A stretch of DNA of 10,476 nt from Dialister sp. UBA734 (GCA_002297935.1 DBLC01000034.1:10366-20841); one strand, 5' to 3'. Counted from the stretch's first letter, positions 1 to 6,609 are shown. Numbers and translations are program-made. The notes: generated by a model not told the origin, from the letters alone.

Positions 1-47
1 GGGGCGCACAACTTATAAAGCGCCCCCATACCCCTTTTTATATTTTT
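1..47 (-). repeat. Stem-loop repeat, copy A (cut by window edge)
   Basis: Read on the minus strand this is an A-rich lead-in with GGGGTAT, then a stem GGGGCGC/GCGCCCC (plus-strand positions 20-26 and 1-7) around an AT-rich loop. It matches copies C (2171-2250) and F (10430-10476), including the GGGGTATtGGGGCGC lead-in. The part beyond the stem, where other copies carry ATTACGC heptamers, is outside the window. Confidence 0.75.
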
Positions 48-53
48 GATGAT

Positions 54-104
54 AAAAAAACGGATAGAGTCATGTTTTACGTGAAACATAACTCTATCCG
101 TTTT
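54..104 (-). terminator. Rho-independent terminator of rnjA, with a parS-like palindrome in its apex
   Basis: A perfect 14-bp stem (57-70 with 91-104) is followed on the minus strand by seven T residues (60 down to 54), a textbook intrinsic terminator about 100 nt downstream of the rnjA stop. The 20-nt apex is itself palindromic and holds the parS-like site at 73-88, so the hairpin can extend upward. On the plus strand the stem is followed by only four T, so termination in that direction would be weaker. Confidence 0.85.
73..88. promoter_or_regulatory. parS: parS-like ParB-binding palindrome, site 1
   Basis: The sequence TGTTTTACGTGAAACA differs at one position (the sixth) from the palindromic bacterial parS consensus TGTTTCACGTGAAACA. 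parS is bound by ParB/Spo0J, which loads SMC and segregates the origin region. The neighbouring yybS-gdpP-rplI genes are origin-proximal in B. subtilis, which fits. It could instead simply be the apex of the terminator hairpin; the second independent site at 10401-10416 argues against coincidence. Confidence 0.65.
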
Positions 105-129
105 AACGTGTCATTTTTATTTATACTCT

Positions 130-187
130 GCGGCGCTATATAATTTGTGCGCCGCTACCTTCATTACGCGCTTCGCATTATGCACTG
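130..187 (+). repeat. Stem-loop repeat, copy B, with heptamer tail
   Basis: Stem GCGGCGC (130-136) and GCGCCGC (149-155) enclose an AT-rich loop. A short spacer leads to three heptamers (ATTACGC, GCTTCGC, ATTATGC at 163-183). Compared with copies A, C and F, the second base pair of the stem is changed on both sides, which preserves pairing. The copy lies in the 3' untranslated region of rnjA, on the opposite strand. Confidence 0.75.
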
Positions 188-210
188 AAATAAGGCTTCG
201 CCTTATTTCA
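186..210 (-). other. Perfect 10-bp hairpin overlapping the rnjA stop codon
   Basis: TGAAATAAGG (186-195) pairs perfectly with CCTTATTTCA (201-210) around a 5-nt loop. The stop codon of rnjA (203-205) and its last two codons form one arm. There is no T-run on either side, so it is not an intrinsic terminator by itself. It may protect the transcript 3' end or be the boundary of the adjoining repeat copy B. Confidence 0.6.
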
Positions 211-1867
211 CTTCCTGAATAATCGGCAGAATCATTGGTCTGCGTTTGGTCCGTTCGAAGAAGTATTTGCCCAAGGTGTCGCGAATCTGTGTCTTGATGG
301 CATTCCATTCGGTGACGTTGCCGGCTTCGCAGCGGTCGAGAACCGATTCGATTCGTTCTCTAGCCTCAGTGAGGAGGGCTTCGCTGTCGCGAACGTATAC
401 AAAGCCGCGGGAGACGATGTCTGGACCGGCGAGGACCTGGTTGCTTCCCTTTTCCAGGGCAATGACCACGATGACCACACCATCCTGGGCGAGCTGCTGG
501 CGGTCGCGGATGACAATATTTCCTACATCACCGACGCCGAGGCCGTCAACGAAGACAGGACCGGCCTGGATGCGCTGCGGGTTGATTTTGCCGCTGCGGT
601 TGGTGAATTCAAAAATGGTGCCGTTTTCGCCGATGAGGATGTTCTGTTTCTTTACGCCCAGACTTTCAGCCAGTTCGGCGTGGCTGCAGAGCATGCGGTG
701 TTCGCCGTGAACGGGAACGAAGAATTTCGGACGAACCAGGGAGAGCATGGTTTTCAAATCTTCCTGAGAACCGTGGCCCGATACGTGTACCCGGGTGGTG
801 GTGCTGGTCACTACGTGAGCGCCCAGACGCATCAGGTTGTCAATGGTGCGACCTACACTGGTTTCGTTGCCCGGAATCGGGGACGCGGAAATAATGACGG
901 TATCGCCGGCGTGAATCTGTACCTGGCGATGGCTGCCGTCGGCCATGCGGGACAACCCGGCCATCGGTTCGCCCTGGCTGCCGGTGGTGAGGATGCAAAT
1001 GCGATCGTCCCGGTAGCGGTTCAGTTCTTCCGGTTCGATGAAGGTGCCTTCCGGTGCTTTCAGATAGCCCATTTCCAGCGCAATGCCCACAACGTTCACC
1101 ATGGAGCGACCGAATACGCAGACTTTTCTTTTATAAGCGACTGCTGCGTCGACGGCCATCTGGATACGGGATACGTTGGAAGCGAAAGTAGCCAGAATGA
1201 TACGACCTCTGGCATCGCCGTAAGCGGACATCAAGGATTTCCCGACCACTGCTTCCGACGGGGTATAGCCCGGATTCTGCGCATTGGTGGAATCGGCGCA
1301 CAGGACCAGAACGCCCCGATGGCCCAATTCAGCCAATTTGTACATGTCGGTCAGTTCGCCGTCCACTGGGGAATGGTCGAACTTGAAGTCCCCGGTATGT
1401 ACGATGGTGCCCACAGGGGTACGCAGGTAGATGCCGCAGGAATCTGGAATGGAATGGCAAACGTGGAAAAATCCGAATTTGAACAAACCGGCTTTGAATT
1501 CGTCGCCGGATTTTACTACGTGCAAGTCATAATTGGTGATGTGAGCTTCCTTCAGCTTGCCTTCAATGAGGCCGCAGGTGAGCCGGGTAGCGTAAACCGG
1601 CGCGGAAACTTCACGGAGCAGATAAGACAGAGAACCGATATGGTCTTCATGACCGTGGGTAATCAAAATGGCCTTGATCTTATCTTTATTTTCAATCAAA
1701 TAACTGAAATCGGGGATAACGATATCGATCCCCAGCATGTCTTCTTCCGGGAATGCCATGCCTGCATCAATTACGATAATTTCGTCGCCGTAACGGAAAA
1801 CAGTCATGTTCTTCCCGATTTCCCCCAGGCCTCCCAGGGGAATGATCTGTAATCTAGCTTTAGCCAA
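203..1867 (-). CDS. rnjA: Ribonuclease J (metallo-beta-lactamase/beta-CASP RNase)
   Basis: This 554-residue protein is a full-length RNase J, a cytoplasmic 5'-to-3' exoribonuclease and endoribonuclease central to mRNA decay and rRNA maturation in Firmicutes. Visible signatures are the zinc motif HGHEDHIG (71-78), further metal ligands H138 (CHSIPDS), D160 (HTGDFKFD) and H387 (PVHGEH), the beta-CASP domain in the middle, and the RNA 5'-phosphate pocket HVSGHGSQED (361-370). The C-terminal domain (about 440-554) carries the usual SRGFVYVRDSE. The start is a TTG (1867-1865), chosen because the protein begins with the family-typical N-terminus and a perfect AGGAGG lies 10 nt upstream. It stands alone, divergent from yybS, with its own promoter and terminator. 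I cannot tell J1 from J2 without the rest of the genome, so the symbol is provisional. Confidence 0.96.
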   Translation of the reverse strand: MAKARLQIIPLGGLGEIGKNMTVFRYGDEIIVIDAGMAFPEEDMLGIDIVIPDFSYLIENKDKIKAILITHGHEDHIGSLSYLLREVSAPVYATRLTCGLIEGKLKEAHITNYDLHVVKSGDEFKAGLFKFGFFHVCHSIPDSCGIYLRTPVGTIVHTGDFKFDHSPVDGELTDMYKLAELGHRGVLVLCADSTNAQNPGYTPSEAVVGKSLMSAYGDARGRIILATFASNVSRIQMAVDAAVAYKRKVCVFGRSMVNVVGIALEMGYLKAPEGTFIEPEELNRYRDDRICILTTGSQGEPMAGLSRMADGSHRQVQIHAGDTVIISASPIPGNETSVGRTIDNLMRLGAHVVTSTTTRVHVSGHGSQEDLKTMLSLVRPKFFVPVHGEHRMLCSHAELAESLGVKKQNILIGENGTIFEFTNRSGKINPQRIQAGPVFVDGLGVGDVGNIVIRDRQQLAQDGVVIVVIALEKGSNQVLAGPDIVSRGFVYVRDSEALLTEARERIESVLDRCEAGNVTEWNAIKTQIRDTLGKYFFERTKRRPMILPIIQEVK

Positions 1868-1877
1868 GATTATAAAA

Positions 1878-1883
1878 CCTCCT
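1878..1883 (-). promoter_or_regulatory. Ribosome binding site deciding the TTG start of rnjA
   Basis: A full AGGAGG Shine-Dalgarno on the minus strand with a 10-nt spacer to the TTG codon. No ATG in frame lies nearby, so this site supports the non-ATG start. Confidence 0.85.
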
Positions 1884-1897
1884 ATTCAATTGTAAGT

Positions 1898-1969
1898 ATT
1901 TTTGAAAAATATGAGAAATATATGTCAAAAATAAAAAGCCGTTCCATAGTCGCTCCGATTATTATATCA
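1898..1969 (-). promoter_or_regulatory. rnjA promoter (extended -10) and AT-rich leader with inverted repeat
   Basis: On the minus strand TGATATAAT (1969-1961) is a perfect extended -10 box; no good -35 is visible at the expected distance. The transcript leader would be about 85 nt. It contains an inverted repeat ATTTTTGA/TCAAAAAT (1925-1932 and 1898-1905) just upstream of the ribosome binding site. RNase J genes are often autoregulated through leader cleavage, so this may be a control region, but that is inference. A TTGACA-like hexamer lies within the leader without a convincing -10. Confidence 0.5.
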
Positions 1970-2009
1970 CATTGACACTTGAGGTGGGGGAAATATTTTT
2001 GCGGGAAAT

Positions 2010-2170
2010 GCGTAGTGCGTAATGCGTAGTGCGTAATGGAGGCCGGCGAGCGCGCCATATTGCTCTTATATGAATGATTTCATTGTACGCGGAGTCCGTT
2101 TCTATAGGCTCGCCGTTTAGTAAGCAGTTAGCAGTAGGCAGTTGGCCGTATACAGATACTGCCTACTTTA
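2010..2170. repeat. Intergenic heptamer arrays and small inverted repeats between rnjA and yybS
   Basis: Four perfectly phased heptamers alternate GCGTAGT and GCGTAAT at 2010-2037. An 8-bp inverted repeat CGGCGAGC/GCTCGCCG occupies 2044-2051 and 2108-2115. A second heptamer run TAAGCAG, TTAGCAG, TAGGCAG follows at 2121-2141, and its last part pairs with ACTGCCTAC (2158-2166) to make a hairpin. The GCGTARt array is the reverse complement of the heptamer tail of copy C (2219-2246), so the two flank the region as inverted arms. No gene is seen here. Confidence 0.7.
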
Positions 2171-2250
2171 TATAAAAGGGGTATTGGGGCGCTTTATGAA
2201 TTGTGCGCCCCTTCCTTCATTACGCACCACGCACTTCGCACTACGCATTC
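2171..2250 (+). repeat. Stem-loop repeat, copy C, with heptamer tail
   Basis: The most complete copy of the family: AAAAGGGGTATT lead-in, stem GGGGCGC (2186-2192) with GCGCCCC (2205-2211), loop TTTATGAATTGT, then four heptamers (ATTACGC, ACCACGC, ACTTCGC, ACTACGC at 2219-2246). The loop is identical in copy D. It sits immediately upstream of the yybS promoter region. Confidence 0.8.
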
Positions 2251-2261
2251 CCTTGCCTTTA

Positions 2262-2270
2262 TGTTAGAAT
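2262..2270 (+). promoter_or_regulatory. Candidate extended -10 promoter of yybS
   Basis: TGTTAGAAT fits an extended -10 (TG-n-TAGAAT) 40 nt upstream of the yybS start. The -35 position falls in the heptamer tail of copy C and is poor. This would start the transcript just downstream of the repeat. Confidence 0.4.
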
Positions 2271-2309
2271 AAGGAAAACATTCAATGAGTCTCAATAAAG
2301 GAGTAAACT

Positions 2310-3263
2310 ATGCACAATTTCAAAGCAGGCGATACCAATGCGGTGGTTTTGGCCGGGATGTGTACCGCTTTGGCTGTGGTTCTTTCTATGGTGGGATTTT
2401 ATGTACCGGTGATTTCCATCTTAGGACTGTTGGCGCTGCCGCTGCCCATTGCCTACCTGGGCATTCGGGAAGGGGTGAAGTGGGCGGTCATTGCCACCAG
2501 TGGCGTCATGATTCTCAATTCCGCTTTCTTCGGCATCACCATGGCCTTTTATCTGACCGTCATGTTTGGTGTCACCGGCATTGCCATGGCCTATGGGCAC
2601 CAGAAACAATTTTCCGCTGCCAAGACTTTTGGCATGATTGTGATCGTCATGTTCCTGTCTTTGGCGCTCAATGCACTTTTCTCGGTGCTTCTCATGGGGA
2701 TTTCCTGGAGTGAGCTCAATGGAAATATGCTTTCTCAAATGAAAGACATGTCCAAAGAAATGGCCACCATGATGTACTCCGGGGACCAGCTGGACCAGGT
2801 GACAAAACAAACCGATGAGATGTATTCCATTATGATGAAACTCTTGCCCAGTGCCATCGTGGTGTCTCCTATGGTCTTGGCCTGGGGCTGCATGGCTATG
2901 GAAAAGAAAATTCTGGGCCGGTTGGGCGTGAAAGATATCCCCTCCTTCCCGCCGCTGGACCATTGGCATTTTCCTCGGATTTTCCTGGTGCTGTTCCTGC
3001 TGGCCGTAGGGGTGCAATATTTTCCCTTGGAAGAAAATTATAAAGATTGGGCCTACAATGTAGGCGCCCTTTGCTACTTCGTCCTCTGGATCCAAGGCAT
3101 CGCTACCCTCTGGTGGCTGCCCCACCGCTATCCGGTGCTCCAGCGATTCCGTTTGATTCTTCTCATCATTTCCATCTGGATTCCTATGCTGCAGCTCTTC
3201 ACCGTATACCTGGGCGTGGCAGATATGGCATTGAACTATCGGAAGAAGCGGGGATTTGAGTGA
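2310..3263 (+). CDS. yybS: YybS-like DUF2232 multipass membrane protein
   Basis: This 317-residue integral membrane protein matches the DUF2232/YybS family by overall hydrophobic layout, length and position just before gdpP-rplI. Its function is not established. About eight membrane segments are visible: four or five in the first 130 residues, one near 178-197, one near 222-238, one near 250-268 and one near 281-303. A Met-rich hydrophilic stretch (about 133-175) lies between the two groups. The C-terminal LGVADMALNYRKKRGF resembles the family's usual end. The start ATG has AAGGAG (2298-2303) 6 nt upstream. The stop TGA (3261-3263) is the first three bases of a TGACTGG heptamer array, with no spacer. 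A 666-bp repeat-filled gap separates it from gdpP, so unlike the tightly spaced arrangement elsewhere it may be transcribed separately. The family call is by recognition rather than a search. Confidence 0.85.
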   Translation: MHNFKAGDTNAVVLAGMCTALAVVLSMVGFYVPVISILGLLALPLPIAYLGIREGVKWAVIATSGVMILNSAFFGITMAFYLTVMFGVTGIAMAYGHQKQFSAAKTFGMIVIVMFLSLALNALFSVLLMGISWSELNGNMLSQMKDMSKEMATMMYSGDQLDQVTKQTDEMYSIMMKLLPSAIVVSPMVLAWGCMAMEKKILGRLGVKDIPSFPPLDHWHFPRIFLVLFLLAVGVQYFPLEENYKDWAYNVGALCYFVLWIQGIATLWWLPHRYPVLQRFRLILLIISIWIPMLQLFTVYLGVADMALNYRKKRGFE

Positions 3264-3347
3264 CTGGTGACTGGTGACTGGTGGACTGGTGACTGGTGGC
3301 TGGTATCTAGTGGCTAGTGGCTAGTAGCTAGGCTCTAGGGATTGGGG
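3261..3347 (+). repeat. TGACTGG-to-TGGCTAG heptamer array abutting the yybS stop
   Basis: Ten consecutive units run from 3261 to 3331: TGACTGG repeated, one 8-nt unit TGGACTGG (3282-3289), then TGGCTGG, TATCTAG, TGGCTAG, TGGCTAG, TAGCTAG. They share the pattern T-R-R-C-T-R-G and end in GCTCTAGGGATTGGGG. The same terminal block closes the arrays at 6561-6609 and 10137-10189. The first unit supplies the yybS stop codon. Confidence 0.85.
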
Positions 3348-3725
3348 AAATAGGCTTACTTCCTGCAGCGTCACAGCGACTAGCTGTGAGCTGCTGGCTG
3401 CTAGCCGGATAACAGCCATATTGTTAATAGGCATTTGCAATGATTTCTTTTGGTGGTAAAGGTTCTAAGGGTTCTGAAGGTGCTGAAGGTTCTTATGCTC
3501 CGTAAATGAGATGCTGGCCGTTATAGGCACGTTCGAGAACCCTAAGAACCTTGAGAACCTTCAGAACCTGTAACTTCTAGCAGAATCATGCTAACTGGTT
3601 TAAATTCTTAATGTAACAACTTTACCGGCTAGGAGCCAGCAGCTAAGAGCTAGTCGCTGTGACACCCGTGAAAGCGAGACTTCCCTAGTCACCAGTCACG
3701 AGTCACCAATTACCAGTCACCAACA
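3264..3725. repeat. Nested palindromic element of about 460 bp between yybS and gdpP
   Basis: Three layers of inverted repeat lie around roughly 3515. The outer layer is the TGACTGG array (from 3261) facing its reverse complement at 3685-3719. The middle layer is a 39-nt arm at 3370-3408 facing 3625-3663 with only three mismatches by eye. The inner layer is 9-nt repeats of the AGAACCTTN type at 3461-3493 facing 3536-3568. The core block GGCACGTTCGAGAA (3526-3539) recurs exactly at 7352-7365. No open reading frame of note and no transposase are seen, and no target duplication could be identified. Confidence 0.8.
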
Positions 3726-3735
3726 ATCAAACTAT

Positions 3736-3764
3736 TTGCATTCATTCCCCATTTCGAGTAGGAT
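3736..3764 (+). promoter_or_regulatory. Candidate sigma-A promoter of gdpP-rplI
   Basis: TTGCAT (3736-3741), a 17-nt spacer and TAGGAT (3759-3764) make a plausible housekeeping promoter just after the palindromic element. The leader of about 155 nt would contain stem-loop copy D. Confidence 0.4.
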
Positions 3765-3811
3765 AAGAACAGTAGAGTTATACGTTAGTGACTATGCTGG
3801 TGATAGAGTAA

Positions 3812-3880
3812 AAAATATTTTGCGGCGCTTTATGAATTGTGCGCCGCTACCACCATTACGCATTACGCATTACGCACTTA
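3812..3880 (+). repeat. Stem-loop repeat, copy D, with heptamer tail
   Basis: Stem GCGGCGC (3822-3828) with GCGCCGC (3841-3847) around the loop TTTATGAATTGT, identical to the loop of copy C, then three perfect ATTACGC heptamers (3855-3875). Relative to copy C both sides of the second base pair are changed (G-C to C-G), so the hairpin is preserved. It lies about 50 nt upstream of the gdpP start and could be part of its 5' leader. Confidence 0.8.
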
Positions 3881-3929
3881 TCCGTGTTAGCGGTGAGTCA
3901 CCAACATCTACTAGAATAGGAGAGAAACT

Positions 3930-5915
3930 ATGCTCAGTGATATTTGGGTATATAAAAAGACCTCCCGGATTCTCATCGGCCTTTTGATTATCGGCGTGCT
4001 CATGCTGGCTAGTCAGAATTGGCAGCTGGGGTTGTTGTTCTTTATCATCGTCACCGGCTTCATTTTGTATGTGAAGCGATGTGACCTGGACCAGGAACGG
4101 AAGTTGATGCGCTATTTGGACGATTTGTCTTCCGGCGTGTCGGCCGGTTCGGTCTATGCGGTGAAGAATCTCCCTGTGGGCATTGCCATGATGGACGAGA
4201 AAAAAGAACTTGTCTGGGCCAATGATGTATTCCGCGGCTGGATGGGTCAGGATGTGCAGGAAGGGGTTCGGTTCCAGGATTTGATTACGGGTCAGAAAAT
4301 GTCCAAAATCTGGGGAAAAACCGGTTGGTTCGATTGCCACGCCGGAGGCACCTATTTCCGAGTATTTCATAAATTCCTAGCCGCTGGGGAAGAAAATACA
4401 TCGCCGTTCATGGTGTTCTATTTCATGGATCGCACCGACGTAGAAGTGGCCGTGAAGGAATGTAACGAAGCCCGGCCGGTGTTCTGCCTCATTCGTATCG
4501 ACAACGTGTCCGAAGTGACCGCCGATATGACCGATGTGGAACGGTCGTCCCTGCTGTCCGATGTGACGGAAAAGGTACTGTCTACGTTCAGTGAAAAGGC
4601 AGGATTCATCAAGCAATATTCCACCACCGATTTCGTGGCTTGTATTTCCCACAAAGCCCTGTTGGAAATGATGGAATGCAACTTCGACATTCTCGATGCG
4701 GTTCGGGAAATTCATACGGTGAATCGCATTCCGGTGACGTTGTCCATCGGGGTGGTACAAAGCGAAGATTCCTTTGCGAAACAATTTGAAGAAGCCCAGG
4801 TATCGCTGGACCTGGCTCTGGGCCGCGGCGGCGACCAGGCCATCGTGCGGATTGGCAAAGATGTGAAAGCCTTCGGCGGGAAATCGCCCACTTCGGTGAG
4901 CTCCACCCGCGTTCGTGTCCGTGTGGTAGCCCAGGCGTTGAAAGAAATCATCGACGATGCCGATACGGTGCTCATTATGGGACACAACCATGAAGATTTC
5001 GATGCCCTGGGGGCCGCCGTAGGCGTGTCGCACCTGGCTCGGTCGTCCCATGTGGAAACCCACATCGTATTGTCCAAAGAAAAAGAAACCTGTAAGAAAA
5101 TGGTGGAAGCCATCACCGCAAGCGGCGTGGCCGATGGGCTTTTGATTGACGAAAGCGAAGCGAAAGGGCTCATCACCGACAAGACCGTGGTGGTCGTGGT
5201 GGACACCCACATCCCGGCCCTGGTGGCCGCTCCGGAAATATTGAAACGGGCCCAAAAGAAAGTGGTCATTGACCACCATCGCCGGGCCGCTTCGATGATC
5301 CAGCAGCCCCTTCTGACCTACATGGAACCGTCGGCCTCTTCGGCGTCCGAGCTGGTGACCGAATTGGTACAGTATTATAATGGCAATGAAGAAATGAACG
5401 AACTGGAAGCCTCCTGCCTCTATGCAGGCATCGTGGTGGATACGAAAAATTTCGCCGTCCAGACCAGCGTTCGTACCTTCGATGCAGCCAGCTTCCTGCG
5501 CCGCTGCGGCGCCGATACGAAATTGGTACATCGCCTCTTTGCGGAAGATATTCATTTCATCAAGGCCAAAGCAGAAATTCTGGCCCATATGAAACTCTTA
5601 GATGGCTATATCGCCATCGCCGAATGTCCGGACGGCACGGAAGATTCCCAGGTTCTGGCCGGACAGATTGCCGATTATTTGGTGACAGTGAAGGAAATAC
5701 GAGTGAGCTTCCTTTTCTATCACACCGACAATGGACTCTGTCTCTCCGCCCGGTCCGATGGCTCGGTCAATGTGCAGGTGGTCATGGAAGCCCTGGGGGG
5801 CGGTGGTCATCTGACCGTGGCTGGTGCCCAGCTGGGTAAAGATGGAAATAAAGAAATAGCGGAAAAAGCTCTCGTAGCAGAAGTCCGTAAACAAGTAGAG
5901 GAGGAAAAAGAATGA
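3930..5915 (+). CDS. gdpP: GdpP/YybT-type cyclic-di-AMP phosphodiesterase
   Basis: A 661-residue membrane-anchored enzyme of the GdpP family, which hydrolyses c-di-AMP to pApA and so controls osmotic, potassium and cell-wall homeostasis. Two membrane helices (about 12-28 and 33-49) are followed by a degenerate PAS domain (about 74-170), a degenerate GGDEF domain (about 175-312, with STTDF at 231-235 where an active cyclase would have GGDEF), a DHH domain and a DHHA1 domain. Metal ligands expected for the family are all present: H352, D356 and D358 in GHNHEDFD, D425 in VVVVDTH, D448-H449-H450 in VIDHH, and D504 in GIVVDTKNF. The substrate-binding GGGGH is at 623-627. The start has AGGAG 7 nt upstream (3918-3922). 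The stop overlaps the rplI start as ATGA, showing translational coupling. Length and order agree with B. subtilis YybT, so I consider it intact and active. Confidence 0.95.
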   Translation: MLSDIWVYKKTSRILIGLLIIGVLMLASQNWQLGLLFFIIVTGFILYVKRCDLDQERKLMRYLDDLSSGVSAGSVYAVKNLPVGIAMMDEKKELVWANDVFRGWMGQDVQEGVRFQDLITGQKMSKIWGKTGWFDCHAGGTYFRVFHKFLAAGEENTSPFMVFYFMDRTDVEVAVKECNEARPVFCLIRIDNVSEVTADMTDVERSSLLSDVTEKVLSTFSEKAGFIKQYSTTDFVACISHKALLEMMECNFDILDAVREIHTVNRIPVTLSIGVVQSEDSFAKQFEEAQVSLDLALGRGGDQAIVRIGKDVKAFGGKSPTSVSSTRVRVRVVAQALKEIIDDADTVLIMGHNHEDFDALGAAVGVSHLARSSHVETHIVLSKEKETCKKMVEAITASGVADGLLIDESEAKGLITDKTVVVVVDTHIPALVAAPEILKRAQKKVVIDHHRRAASMIQQPLLTYMEPSASSASELVTELVQYYNGNEEMNELEASCLYAGIVVDTKNFAVQTSVRTFDAASFLRRCGADTKLVHRLFAEDIHFIKAKAEILAHMKLLDGYIAIAECPDGTEDSQVLAGQIADYLVTVKEIRVSFLFYHTDNGLCLSARSDGSVNVQVVMEALGGGGHLTVAGAQLGKDGNKEIAEKALVAEVRKQVEEEKE

Positions 5916-6358
5916 AAGTAGTACTTTTACAAGATGTAAAGAAAATGGGTAAAAAAGGCGACGTTGTAGAAGTGGCTGATGCCTATGGCCGCAACGTATT
6001 GATTCGTAAAGGTCTCGGTGTAGAAGGCACCAAAGCTAACCTGAATACCGCATCCCAGCGCCAGGAATCCAAAGTATTCAAAGATAAAGTGGCTGCCGAC
6101 GAAGCAGTCATCATGGCATCCCAGCTGAAAACCGTCAAAGTGGTAATCAAAGTCCAGAGCGGCGAAGACGGCAGAATCTTCGGCTCCGTCACCAGCAAAG
6201 ACATCAGCGAAGCACTGGAAAAACAGTACAAATTCAAACTGGAAAAGAAAAATATCAAACTGAAAGCACCGATCAAAACTGTCGGTGAATACGACGTAGA
6301 AGTGTGGGTTCACCAGCAGGTGACCAGCACCGTTCACGTGTCTGTAGTGACGGAATAA
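5912..6358 (+). CDS. rplI: 50S ribosomal protein L9
   Basis: A 148-residue protein of normal L9 length. The N-terminal rRNA-binding domain starts MKVVLLQDVKKMGKKGD and continues with NVLIRKGLGVEGTKANL; a long connecting helix spans about 41-75 and the C-terminal domain contains GEDGRIFGSVTSKDI (84-98). L9 binds 23S rRNA at the base of the L1 stalk and affects reading-frame maintenance. In the signature region the usual aromatic residue after RN is Val29, a mild deviation. AGGAGG (5899-5904) lies 7 nt before the ATG, inside the end of gdpP, and the 4-nt overlap with gdpP supports one transcript. The replicative helicase gene that often follows rplI in Firmicutes is not in this window; a terminator closes the operon instead. 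Confidence 0.97.
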   Translation: MKVVLLQDVKKMGKKGDVVEVADAYGRNVLIRKGLGVEGTKANLNTASQRQESKVFKDKVAADEAVIMASQLKTVKVVIKVQSGEDGRIFGSVTSKDISEALEKQYKFKLEKKNIKLKAPIKTVGEYDVEVWVHQQVTSTVHVSVVTE

Positions 6359-6364
6359 AAAAAG

Positions 6365-6389
6365 AGCCGGCCTGGGGGCCGGCTTTTTT
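6365..6389 (+). terminator. Rho-independent terminator after rplI
   Basis: AGCCGGCC (6365-6372) pairs with GGCCGGCT (6377-6384) over a TGGG loop, followed by a six-T run (6384-6389), 6 nt after the rplI stop. It ends the gdpP-rplI transcript. Confidence 0.93.
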
Positions 6390-6402
6390 GGTGGGGTTTT
6401 GG

Positions 6403-6430
6403 TGACTCGTGACTGGTGACTCGTGACTGG
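6403..6430 (+). repeat. TGACTCG/TGACTGG heptamer array after rplI
   Basis: Four phased heptamers alternate TGACTCG and TGACTGG, starting 13 nt past the terminator, in the same orientation relative to the upstream gene as the arrays after yybS and the histidine kinase gene. Confidence 0.85.
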
Positions 6431-6440
6431 GGGGTAGGGG

Positions 6441-6556
6441 CTGTAACGGTAGAAGCATTAGCGGATACCCCCTTTCGCTGAAAGGGGGCAGGGGGGATAG
6501 CTCGCACTAGCGGTAGGAAGGAAATAAGACAATATCGTTGTAGGCGTCTTGCTATA
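6441..6556 (+). repeat. C-rich/G-rich hairpin element, copy 1 (about 115 bp)
   Basis: TAGCGG-type flanks surround a strong hairpin CCCCCTTTC (6468-6476) with GAAAGGGGG (6480-6488), followed by GCAGGGGGGATAGC and, further on, ATATCGTTGTAGGCGTCTTGC. The element matches 10198-10312 along its length, including GTAGAAGCAyTAGCGG and the GGCGTCTTGC end. No coding sequence lies in it. Confidence 0.8.
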
Positions 6557-6560
6557 GCGG

Positions 6561-6609
6561 TGACTGGTGACTGGGATTAGTGGCTAGTAACTAGGCCCTG
6601 GGGATTGGG
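6561..6609 (+). repeat. TGACTGG/TGGCTAG heptamer array with terminal block
   Basis: Two TGACTGG units, a 6-nt GATTAG, then TGGCTAG and TAACTAG, ending with GCCCTGGGGATTGGG. Same unit order and end block as the arrays at 3261-3347 and 10137-10189. It directly follows the hairpin element, not a gene. Confidence 0.8.

Noticed and set aside
680..1852. Long plus-strand open frame of 390 codons opposite rnjA
   Set aside because: It is the antisense shadow of the RNase J gene, which has full motifs and a proper ribosome binding site.
3264..3725. Insertion sequence or riboswitch in the yybS-gdpP gap
   Set aside because: There is no transposase frame, and the structure consists of repeat classes found in other gaps. 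I see no c-di-AMP (ydaO-type) or other known riboswitch motif.
3853..3880. ATTACGC and TGACTGG arrays as CRISPR
   Set aside because: Units are 7 nt with no spacers between them and no cas gene is nearby.
3736..3987. Small plus-strand frame before gdpP
   Set aside because: It crosses stem-loop copy D and overlaps the strong gdpP start in another frame; no ribosome binding site.
6424..6497. G-quadruplex in the G-rich runs around 6424-6441 and 6484-6497
   Set aside because: Each place has only two long G runs close together, and the second cluster pairs with a C-rich arm, so a duplex hairpin is the better explanation.
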